32,826 nt of DNA from positions 1-32,826 of IMG/VR virus record IMGVR_UViG_3300044630_002818; one strand, given 5' to 3'. Positions 1 through 6,723 of this stretch are shown here, piece by piece. The DNA is from a virus. The stretch's first letter is position 1. Each line of letters starts with the position of its first letter. The notes beneath the pieces were generated by a model, which saw only the letters and a list, made by a program, of their open reading frames with translations, was not told the origin of the DNA and did not search any database. The position numbers and the translations under genes are program-made.

Positions 1-2
1 TA

Positions 3-209
3 TCGATTTACAGAAAAGAATTATGGAAAAATCCTGAATTTTATGAAAAAATGAAAAATAGACCTAAACAATATAAAAAGGTACTAATTAATGGAATTAT
101 TTATAATTCACTACAAGATGCTGGGATCTCACATAATATAACAGCTAATAATGTTTGTAAAAGATGCAAAAGTGGTAGTAAAAAATTTCAGAATTGGTCT
201 TATATTTGA
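3..209 (+). CDS. C-terminal end of a homing-endonuclease-like protein (NUMOD-type DNA-binding tail), 5' truncated
   Basis: An open frame runs in from the left edge and gives 68 residues before a TGA stop at 207-209. The last 45 residues include VLINGIIYNSLQDAGI, later VCKRCKSGSKKF, and end QNWSYI. This follows the pattern 'hydrophobic-G-x-x-Y-x-S-hxxA ... R-x-S ... K-F-x-x-W' of nuclease-associated modular DNA-binding domains. Such tails occur at the C-terminus of GIY-YIG and HNH homing endonucleases, including free-standing mobile genes in T4-like phages. The catalytic domain would lie left of the window, so the nuclease class cannot be read. The gene converges on the late sigma gene. Homing genes often sit beside essential phage genes, which fits this location. 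The family call rests on the motif only. Confidence 0.68.
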   Translation, partial: SIYRKELWKNPEFYEKMKNRPKQYKKVLINGIIYNSLQDAGISHNITANNVCKRCKSGSKKFQNWSYI

Positions 210-216
210 TTTTTTT

Positions 217-249
217 TATGATATGAATACGATTCGTATTCATATCATA
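217..249. repeat. Perfect 15-bp inverted repeat with 3-nt loop between convergent genes
   Basis: Bases 217-231 pair perfectly with 235-249 around an ATT loop. The hairpin occupies most of the 58-bp gap between the endonuclease-like gene and the sigma gene stop. It is placed like a bidirectional terminator, but neither strand has a clean T-tract directly after the stem. The T-run at 211-217 lies before the stem when read on the plus strand. It may act as a weak terminator, an RNA 3'-end stabiliser or a processing site. Confidence 0.55.
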
Positions 250-267
250 TATTATGAATTTTTCATG

Positions 268-1098
268 CTATTCATGATCATCGTTATATCGTCTTTCACC
301 AGCTTCAAAATCACCCGAATTGGTACGAGTAAACGATGGGTTAAGTCCATTCATTTCCAAAATATCATCTCTAATATTTTGATTTCTTTTTTCAATATTA
401 ATAACTCTAACAAACGAGTTAGTGACCGCTGCTGTAAAATAAGCAAACGGGTTATCGGATTTTGATTCATCGAATTGTAATCCAATTTGGGTCAACTGTA
501 AAATTGCTTGACCTCGCATTTCATCATTGTAAGTATATCCTCTCACGTTTCCACGAGTAGCATATCTTTCACATAATTTTAGCATCATTCTTGCCAATGT
601 ATCTGTTATTTTTCCTGCATTTTTATCAAAGTATCCAGTTTCTAAGTCTCCTTTCCAATGACTTTTTCCTACACATACTAAGTTATCATTTTCATCAAAT
701 TTCCAATGTTGGAATGGCTTGAAGTTAACTTTTGCTCTTTTATCTGCTTCAGATTTTGGGTTTTTCTTACGCCCGTGTTCCGCTGGGATGTGGTCATAAG
801 ACATAATTCTAAATATTAAATCAGTTTTTGGTATTTTTTTATAGTTTATTTCACAGTCGGATAGTTTTATTTTTTCACCTGCTGCTTTTCTAGTAGAATA
901 ATCAGTTTCTGACAATCTTTTTGCTTGGTTACGTTTTGCTTCTGCTATTGAACGAACGTTTATCTTATCTAAGCTTGGTAAAATTATATCATATTGGTGA
1001 TAACTTTTATCAACAAAGCTGCAATATGATGTTTTTGATCTGTGTATCTCTAGTAACATGTCCTTATTGTTAAGATAGTTTTTAGGGGTGGTTGTCAT
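268..1098 (-). CDS. 55: Late-transcription sigma factor, T4 gp55 family
   Basis: This 276-residue protein should bind host RNA polymerase core and direct it to phage late promoters. Residues 7-16 (NYLNNKDMLL) match the conserved opening of gp55 (T4 has NYVNNKELL). Residues 207-239 contain FDESKSDNPFAYFTAAV and NSFVRVINIEKRN, which align with the T4 segment FDETKYKNPHAY...FNAFVQRIKKERK in sigma region 2. T4 gp55 is 185 residues. Here about 125 extra residues (roughly 20-150, with GRKKNPK and FKPFQHWKF) separate the N-terminal motif from region 2. The C-terminus ends soon after region 2 in an acidic tail (RRYNDDHE) without the hydrophobic clamp-binding end of T4 gp55. The ATG at 1098 is supported by an AAGGA ribosome site 6 nt upstream and by a consensus sigma70 promoter. 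The gene is divergent from the late structural block it probably controls. Confidence 0.9.
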   Translation of the reverse strand: MTTTPKNYLNNKDMLLEIHRSKTSYCSFVDKSYHQYDIILPSLDKINVRSIAEAKRNQAKRLSETDYSTRKAAGEKIKLSDCEINYKKIPKTDLIFRIMSYDHIPAEHGRKKNPKSEADKRAKVNFKPFQHWKFDENDNLVCVGKSHWKGDLETGYFDKNAGKITDTLARMMLKLCERYATRGNVRGYTYNDEMRGQAILQLTQIGLQFDESKSDNPFAYFTAAVTNSFVRVINIEKRNQNIRDDILEMNGLNPSFTRTNSGDFEAGERRYNDDHE

Positions 1099-1121
1099 TA
1101 TATATCCTTATATTCTAGTAA

Positions 1122-1150
1122 ATTATAGCATGATGCGTTGTTTTTGTCAA
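1122..1150 (-). promoter_or_regulatory. Consensus host sigma70 promoter for the gp55 gene
   Basis: Read on the minus strand, a perfect -35 box TTGACA (1145-1150) is followed by a 17-bp spacer and a perfect -10 box TATAAT (1122-1127). A TGC just before the -10 box gives an extended -10. Transcription should start near 1115, leaving a leader of about 17 nt that carries an AAGGA ribosome site (1105-1109) before the ATG at 1098. A promoter this close to consensus points to recognition by unmodified host polymerase early or mid infection, before late sigma is present. Confidence 0.88.
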
Positions 1151-1157
1151 CTAAATA
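1150..1157 (+). promoter_or_regulatory. Putative gp55-dependent late promoter, unit A
   Basis: ACTAAATA lies 23 nt before the ATG at 1181. It resembles the T4 late promoter TATAAATA, which is read by gp55 at about -13 to -6. Similar motifs stand at nearly the same distance in front of 6724, 23813 and 28139. A start near 1163 would give an 18-nt leader with an AGGA ribosome site at 1170-1173. Its first base is the last base of the divergent sigma70 -35 box. Confidence 0.6.
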
Positions 1158-1180
1158 AAGAGATGAAATAGGAAAAAATC

Positions 1181-2182
1181 ATGTCAATTAATTTAGGACA
1201 AAGTTTACAATCTAACATATCAACTGCACAAAATGCAATTGGATCGATTGGTTCTGCTGTTAATACAGCACAAAATCTAAAAGCTGCCTTATCATCTTCA
1301 TATAGTTCTGGTGGTGTTTTAAGTGCAATACGAAGTGTTAACATTCCCGCAGCTGGTGAAGCGATAGGTGATATCATGTCTGCGGTTTCCTCATTTGGTG
1401 GTGATGCTAACTCAGATGATTGGCGAGTACGGTTAAGTCTTGCTAGTTGGGTTTCATTTAAGTCTAGTCCTGTCTTAGCACCGCTAAAAGAAGCAGGTGG
1501 GTTGATTTTTCCATATACTCCACAGATTACTATAAAAAGTTCAGCAACATATACCAGTACATCACCAGTTCATACAAATTACGCATTTAGATCCTATAAA
1601 AACAGTGACCCAGGAGCGATACAAATCATTGCTCCAATGAATGTTGAAGATTCAACACAGGCGTTGTATTGGATTGCAGCATTGCATTATTTAAGATCTT
1701 TAACTAAGATGTTTACTGGAAATGACCCTAAAGCTGGGAATCCTCCACCGGTTATTTACTTAAATGGATATGGGAATTATGTTTTCAAGAATGTTCCAGT
1801 TGTTGTTACTAATATTGATATTCAATTAAATGCAGAATGTGATTATATTGGGTGTAATGTGGTTGGTAGTTTGGCAGGGGAAATCTCTGGAATAGCTGAC
1901 TCATTAGGAAGTTTATCAGATACATTGGGTGGTAGTATTTCAGGGTTATCTGGTTTAGCCAATAATATTTCAGAAGGATTGGGAATTGTTGGTCAAACTG
2001 CAAGTGTTTTAGGTTCGTTGGGAATTGGTGGTACAACAAATGGTGGTGTAACACACGTTCCTACAAAAAGCACATTTACGGTGACATTACAACCAGTTTA
2101 CAGTAGAGATAGTGCCCGTAAATTTAGTTTAGATAGATTTGTGTCTGGTGGATATTTAAATAATTCAGTGGGGTATATTTAA
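1181..2182 (+). CDS. Baseplate/tail-tube junction protein (gp48/gp54-like)
   Basis: This 333-residue protein is probably the baseplate piece on which the tail tube starts or docks. Residues 1-78 are rich in Ala, Ser and Gly with helix-forming repeats. The ordered core begins at DDWRVRLSL (about residue 79) and contains GLIFPYTPQI, THTNYAFRS-like and ALYWIAALHYLRS stretches, a pattern I associate with gp48/gp54-type tail-tube initiator proteins of T4 relatives. Residues about 220-290 are a Gly/Ser-rich linker-like region, and the C-terminus returns to a structured strand (FTVTLQPVYSRDSARKF). It is the first gene of unit A, with AGGA before the ATG, and its stop overlaps the gp53 start as TAATG. 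Choosing between gp48 and gp54 is not possible from sequence reading alone. Confidence 0.55.
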   Translation: MSINLGQSLQSNISTAQNAIGSIGSAVNTAQNLKAALSSSYSSGGVLSAIRSVNIPAAGEAIGDIMSAVSSFGGDANSDDWRVRLSLASWVSFKSSPVLAPLKEAGGLIFPYTPQITIKSSATYTSTSPVHTNYAFRSYKNSDPGAIQIIAPMNVEDSTQALYWIAALHYLRSLTKMFTGNDPKAGNPPPVIYLNGYGNYVFKNVPVVVTNIDIQLNAECDYIGCNVVGSLAGEISGIADSLGSLSDTLGGSISGLSGLANNISEGLGIVGQTASVLGSLGIGGTTNGGVTHVPTKSTFTVTLQPVYSRDSARKFSLDRFVSGGYLNNSVGYI

Positions 2183-2484
2183 TGACAACTAGATATTCTA
2201 ATAATAGTCCATGGTATAACACTCAATTGAAACAAAACTATTTGGATACATTGACAATCAGACCAGTAAGTGCAGAAGTTGATGATTTTTTATATACGAT
2301 TGAAGCGCAATACACTTATAGACCTGATTTATTAGCATTTGATCTATATGGTGATGCTGGATTATGGTGGGTTTTTATTCAGCGAAATTTGGATGTTTTA
2401 CAAGATCCAGTATTTGATTTCACACCAGGTAAAAACATATACATACCAAAAAACAGTAGTTTAAGAACTGTACTGGGATTATAA
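2182..2484 (+). CDS. 53: Baseplate wedge protein gp53, short form
   Basis: This 100-residue protein belongs to the gp53 family, which joins neighbouring baseplate wedges in T4. The diagnostic stretch is residues 40-70, with YTYRPDLLAFDLYGD followed by LWWVFIQRN. The protein ends in a short segment, FTPGKNIYIPKNSSLRTVL, that resembles the start of a LysM-like tail. T4 gp53 is 196 residues, so this is a minimal version carrying the conserved N-terminal half. The ATG overlaps the upstream stop as TAATG, and the next gene starts one base after this stop. Both junctions suggest translational coupling with the flanking baseplate genes. Confidence 0.8.
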   Translation: MTTRYSNNSPWYNTQLKQNYLDTLTIRPVSAEVDDFLYTIEAQYTYRPDLLAFDLYGDAGLWWVFIQRNLDVLQDPVFDFTPGKNIYIPKNSSLRTVLGL

Positions 2485-2485
2485 C

Positions 2486-4699
2486 ATGACAGATATAATA
2501 GGTGCAACAACAGCTGGTATATCACTAGCTAAAAAAATATCAGAAATAGTACCAGTTAATGGATTATCATCTATAACTGATATGATATCAGGTGAGTTAA
2601 AATCAATTGGCTCTATATTTACAAAAATACCAGAACAGAAATTCCCATTACCAAATCCATTATTTGCATATGCATCATATACATATACTCTTGGTATTGC
2701 TGGATTAACTGATGATGACTTACATAATCCAGACACCTCATATCTATCTGGTAAAAGATTACCATTAATATGTAAATCTGCAAATGCGGATCCTTCAAAT
2801 AGAGTGAATACTCCATATGGTAGATTTGATTTCTTTATTGATGATGTTGAGTTGGAAAGTATAATTGGGTTTATGAAAGGATTTAACACTAATGTAAGTA
2901 AAATACGATTTAAAATAACAGAACCATATAGTATGGGATTGTTTATTATAGCAGTACAACAACTTGCTCAAGAGTTAGGACATGACAATTGGCGTGATGC
3001 CCCATTTTTATTATCAATCGATTTTAAGGGAAATAAAGAAACTGGGCAAATTGATAGTATTAATGGTACTAGTAAACGAATACCATTTAAATTTACAGAT
3101 ATTACTATGATAGTTAATGAAACTGGTAGTGTTTATACGTGTGAAGCAATGCCTTATAATCAAGCGGCATTAGCCGATAACGTTGCCAAATTTAAAAGTG
3201 AAATCTCGATTAAAGGAAAGACAGTACAAGAAATATTACAAACAGGTGAAAAAAGTTTACAAGCGGTTGTTAATCAACGATATAAACAACTAGTTGATCA
3301 AAAATTAGTAAGCGTAGCAGATGAAATATTAATATTATTTCCACAAGATGTTTCCTCATCGTCAAATGCTGATTCATCAAAGAAAGAAAATAACTCGTCA
3401 GCTGTAACTGATCCTGCCAATAGTTCAGATAGCTCTATATTTAAAAAATTAGGAGTTACTAGAAGCACTGTAAATCAATCACTAGTACAGGATGCGAAAG
3501 ACTGTAATGTAATAGGAAAAGCAAGTTCTGGGTTTAATGAATATAGAACTGGTACAACTCCTATCGGGAAAGAAAACGCAGTATATGATGAGAAATCAGG
3601 TGGGTTTATACGAGCACAGAATACTATTGATGTAAAAGAGAGTGATTTTAAATTTGCACAAGATACTGATATTCCTAATGCAATAAACCAGGTATTATTA
3701 CAAAGTGATTTTATTAAAGATACATTTAATGCAGCAAATTTAACAGCAGAAGGTTATCGTACATTATGGCGAATTGATGTTCAAACCTATAACTTAGGAT
3801 CAAAAGAAACTGTCGAACAAGGTGTTAAACCAAAATTATATGTGTATAGAGTAGTCCCATATAATGCTCATGCTGGAAATATGATGCCACCAAATACTAA
3901 ACCACCTGGGTACGATAACCTTAAGAAACAAGTAGTTAAAGAATACAATTACATTTATACAGGAAAAAATGTAGATGTTAAAAATTTTGAAATAAAAATC
4001 AATAATGGATTTTCTTCGGTAATGGCTGCTGATGGTGGACGAAAATCACAAGATATAAAACAAGCAGCTGAAATGAGTGGGAAATCAGAACAATCATCTG
4101 CTAGTTTACTTTTAGGGAAAGGAAATGCACCTAGTAAAGAACTTGGGGTTATTCCGACTATTGTAAATTATATTGGAACAATAACTGGCACTGATAAAAA
4201 AGGCGGTGGTGGCGTAGAAACTGAAGCTACTAGAGCTGGTAGATTGTTTATGGATGCAGTAACTCGTGGCTATGATTTAATAAACTTAGATATGACAATA
4301 ATTGGAGATCCATATTTCATTGTACAGAGTGGAATGGGTAATTATACATCAAAACCTACGCAATATATGAATTTGAATGCAGATGGTTCTGTTAATTATC
4401 AAAATGGGGAAGTAGTAATTAGTGTTAATTTTAGAACACCAATTGATATAAATCAACAATCCGGTATGTATGATTTTGGTGGTAAATCAAAAACAGCGCC
4501 AGTTATGCAATATAGTGGGATGTATAAAATACGAACTGTTGTTAGTACATTTAATGGCGGTGAATTTGTACAAAAATTAAAAGGACAACGAATGCCTCTA
4601 CAAGAAAGTAAACAGGAATCAACACCAGAACAAACATTTAACACTAGTACCGGATTAACCGGTATGTTAAATGATATTACAAAATTGTGGGATTTTTAA
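2486..4699 (+). CDS. Probable baseplate hub protein (gp27 position)
   Basis: This 737-residue protein lies between gp53 and the gp5 spike, where a central hub subunit that seats the spike is expected. I do not recognise a T4 protein by direct residue match. Two folded parts are visible. Residues about 1-287 include NPLFAYASYTYTLGI, a stretch around DNWRDAPFLLSIDFKG and VNETGSVYTCEAMPYN. They are followed by a Ser/Asn-rich linker at about 288-319. Residues about 320-737 contain LWRIDVQTYNL, GDPYFIVQSGMGNY and a closing YKIRTVVSTFNGGEF strand, typical of beta-rich tail hub domains. The last residues run into the gp5 start as TAATG. Length and position favour a hub role; alternatives are another central baseplate or spike-chaperone protein. 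Confidence 0.55.
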   Translation: MTDIIGATTAGISLAKKISEIVPVNGLSSITDMISGELKSIGSIFTKIPEQKFPLPNPLFAYASYTYTLGIAGLTDDDLHNPDTSYLSGKRLPLICKSANADPSNRVNTPYGRFDFFIDDVELESIIGFMKGFNTNVSKIRFKITEPYSMGLFIIAVQQLAQELGHDNWRDAPFLLSIDFKGNKETGQIDSINGTSKRIPFKFTDITMIVNETGSVYTCEAMPYNQAALADNVAKFKSEISIKGKTVQEILQTGEKSLQAVVNQRYKQLVDQKLVSVADEILILFPQDVSSSSNADSSKKENNSSAVTDPANSSDSSIFKKLGVTRSTVNQSLVQDAKDCNVIGKASSGFNEYRTGTTPIGKENAVYDEKSGGFIRAQNTIDVKESDFKFAQDTDIPNAINQVLLQSDFIKDTFNAANLTAEGYRTLWRIDVQTYNLGSKETVEQGVKPKLYVYRVVPYNAHAGNMMPPNTKPPGYDNLKKQVVKEYNYIYTGKNVDVKNFEIKINNGFSSVMAADGGRKSQDIKQAAEMSGKSEQSSASLLLGKGNAPSKELGVIPTIVNYIGTITGTDKKGGGGVETEATRAGRLFMDAVTRGYDLINLDMTIIGDPYFIVQSGMGNYTSKPTQYMNLNADGSVNYQNGEVVISVNFRTPIDINQQSGMYDFGGKSKTAPVMQYSGMYKIRTVVSTFNGGEFVQKLKGQRMPLQESKQESTPEQTFNTSTGLTGMLNDITKLWDF

Positions 4700-6237
4700 T
4701 GACAAATCAATCAGATAATAATCATATGTCATCGAGTCAGGGTGAGTCAAAACCAGGCCCATTTCTGGCCAAGGTTATAAGCCATCTTGATTCTACTAAT
4801 ATGGGAATTTTAGAAGTAGAAATACTTAGAGCTGGAGCAGGTAATACGGCATCCGAAGGACAATTACACCAAGTTCAATATATGAGTCCATTTTATGGAG
4901 TCACGAGTGAAGCATATACCGCTGCAGATCCGGATGATTATAATAATACACAAAAAAGTTATGGAATGTGGATGATCCCACCAGATCCTGGGTCTACCGT
5001 TGTTGTTATTTTCATTGATGGTGATCCAAAACGTGGCTATTGGATTGGATGCGTTATGGACAAAGGCATGAATTTCATGGTTCCAGGGCTTGCTGCAACA
5101 GAAAGTGTAGTAGAAACCCAGACTGGACGAGTACCAGTTGCTGAGTATAATAAAAAAATAACGGATAATACAGTAGATGCAACAAAGGTTAAAAAACCAA
5201 AACATCCATTGGCTGATGTATTAGCAGCACAAGGATTAATAAAAGATGATATTAGAGGGATAACAACTAGTAGTGCTAGAAGAGAAGCTCCAAGTATGGT
5301 TTTTGGAATTAGTACGCCAGGTCCGATTGATAAAAGACCTAATGCTAAACGTGGACCTATTGGAAAGAAAGAACATCAAGTACCAAATGCATTTGTTAGT
5401 AGATTAGGTGGTTCTACTATTGTTATGGATGATGGAGATGATAAATTTCTCCGCAAAAAACCTGCAAAAGAAGCAGGGCCTGAATATGTTGCTGTTGAAC
5501 AGGGAGAAACTGGCGGTGATGTCACAATTCCACATAATGAATTAATTAGGTTTAGAACTAGAACTGGGCACCAAATTTTATTGCATAATTCAGAAGATTT
5601 AATTTATATTGGCAATGCCCGTGGTACATCGTGGATAGAATTAACTAGTAATGGAAAGATTGATATCTATGCTGGTGATAGTATAAGTGTATATTCTGGA
5701 AATGATATTAATTTCACTGCTAATAGAGATATAAACTTAAATGCAATGAATGGTAATATCAATATGTCTGCTAAAATCAATATTAATGAAACAGCGGAAA
5801 AACAATTAAATTTTAAAGCTGGGACCGATGTTATTATTGAAGGAACATCCACTGCTAATTTAAAATCAGCTAAAACAAATATTCAGGGTGCTATTAATCT
5901 TTCAGGATCAGTGGTATCAGCTGATATTACTGGAAAAATAACATGCGCTGTTCAAGCAGGAACAGCTGGTGGAACAGGTGCAGTTTCTATAAGTAGTGGA
6001 AGTCCTAGCGCAGCAACGGCAGCAACGGCAGCACCTGTACCAATACGAGTTCCTCAGCCTGAACCATGGGCATTTCATGAGAATTTAGATCCGACTATGT
6101 TTGTGCCTGAAAAAACTGGAGCAGTAATTAAACCAACAGATAATACTATAGCAAAGCCTAAAGATACCCCAATTATGTATGGAAAATATACTACTACTAC
6201 CGATACATTTGCTAAAGTAAAAGGAGCAGAAAAATGA
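4699..6237 (+). CDS. 5: Baseplate hub spike, gp5-like, without lysozyme domain
   Basis: This 512-residue protein should form the central membrane-piercing spike. Residues about 20-130 form the OB-fold seen in gp5/VgrG N-termini, with VEILRAGAGN, YGMWMIPPDPGSTVVV and GYWIGCVMD. Residues about 290-410 are a triple beta-helix built from short repeats (YAGDSISVYSGNDINF, then NRDINLNAMNGNINM). The end contains EPWAFHENLDP, which may cap the tip. T4 gp5 has a lysozyme domain between OB-fold and helix; here that segment (about 135-285) is a charged linker with no recognisable lysozyme catalytic pattern. I place the start at 4699 rather than at the GTG at 4687, because the ATG forms the TAATG junction used elsewhere in this block. 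A short Ala/Thr 9-bp repeat lies at 6011-6033. The stop overlaps gp25 as ATGA. Confidence 0.8.
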   Translation: MTNQSDNNHMSSSQGESKPGPFLAKVISHLDSTNMGILEVEILRAGAGNTASEGQLHQVQYMSPFYGVTSEAYTAADPDDYNNTQKSYGMWMIPPDPGSTVVVIFIDGDPKRGYWIGCVMDKGMNFMVPGLAATESVVETQTGRVPVAEYNKKITDNTVDATKVKKPKHPLADVLAAQGLIKDDIRGITTSSARREAPSMVFGISTPGPIDKRPNAKRGPIGKKEHQVPNAFVSRLGGSTIVMDDGDDKFLRKKPAKEAGPEYVAVEQGETGGDVTIPHNELIRFRTRTGHQILLHNSEDLIYIGNARGTSWIELTSNGKIDIYAGDSISVYSGNDINFTANRDINLNAMNGNINMSAKININETAEKQLNFKAGTDVIIEGTSTANLKSAKTNIQGAINLSGSVVSADITGKITCAVQAGTAGGTGAVSISSGSPSAATAATAAPVPIRVPQPEPWAFHENLDPTMFVPEKTGAVIKPTDNTIAKPKDTPIMYGKYTTTTDTFAKVKGAEK

Positions 6238-6677
6238 GTTCAAATTCTAGATTATATGATAAAATATCATTACCAGCAGTACATAAACCTAATCAATTAA
6301 CATCAAAGATGTATAAGGGATTTAGTACAGTAAACAATAATACTGAAAATTTTAAGTTGTATGATTTTGAATTAATAAAACAGGATTTATTAAATCATTT
6401 TTATACTAGACAAGGTGAACGGTTGATGAACCCAACATTCGGTACAATTATATGGGATTTATTATTTGAACCATTAACCGAGCATGTAAAGAATTTAATA
6501 TTGCAAAATGTTAATGAAATAATTAATTATGACCCTAGAATACGGGCTGAAAATGTAATAGTTACACAATACGAGAGTGGAATTCAAATTCAATGTTCAT
6601 TAACGTATATGCCTTATAATATGACACAATCAATGCAGTTAAGATTTGACCAAGAAAATGGGTTATTAATGCAATAA
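6234..6677 (+). CDS. 25: Baseplate wedge protein gp25
   Basis: This 147-residue protein belongs to the GPW/gp25 family, whose members sit between the inner baseplate and the sheath and help start sheath assembly. The conserved core is residues 59-80, with RQGERLMNPTFGTIIWDLLF followed by an EP pair, and later EIINYDPRI, matching the usual family layout. T4 gp25 is 132 residues, so the length is normal with a slightly longer N-terminus. The ATG overlaps the gp5 stop as ATGA and is preceded by a good AAGGAG site. It closes unit A. The gap to gp6 contains a late-promoter-like motif and no obvious terminator. Confidence 0.9.
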   Translation: MSSNSRLYDKISLPAVHKPNQLTSKMYKGFSTVNNNTENFKLYDFELIKQDLLNHFYTRQGERLMNPTFGTIIWDLLFEPLTEHVKNLILQNVNEIINYDPRIRAENVIVTQYESGIQIQCSLTYMPYNMTQSMQLRFDQENGLLMQ

Positions 6678-6697
6678 TGTACATACTTAATTAATTC

Positions 6698-6705
6698 AAT
6701 AAATA
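6698..6705 (+). promoter_or_regulatory. Putative late promoter, unit B
   Basis: AATAAATA lies 18 nt before the gp6 ATG in the 46-bp gap after gp25, and differs from the T4 late consensus only at the first base. A start near 6711 would leave a 13-nt leader with an AGGA ribosome site at 6714-6717. The spacing agrees with the other three putative late promoters in the window. Confidence 0.6.
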
Positions 6706-6723
6706 CAATTATTAGGATTAATT

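Noticed and set aside
217-249. Hairpin as a standard intrinsic terminator
   Set aside because: Neither strand has a T-tract directly after the stem, so it is listed only as an inverted repeat.
151-465. Plus-strand open frame of 104 codons across the left gap
   Set aside because: It overlaps the endonuclease-like gene in another frame, crosses the hairpin and runs antisense into gp55. Its product is low-complexity and has no good ribosome site.
4687-4698. GTG start adding four residues to gp5
   Set aside because: The ATG at 4699 makes the same TAATG junction as three other gene pairs in the block.
5100-5560. Lysozyme domain in the gp5-like protein
   Set aside because: The segment between OB-fold and beta-helix is charged and linker-like, with no recognisable lysozyme catalytic pattern.
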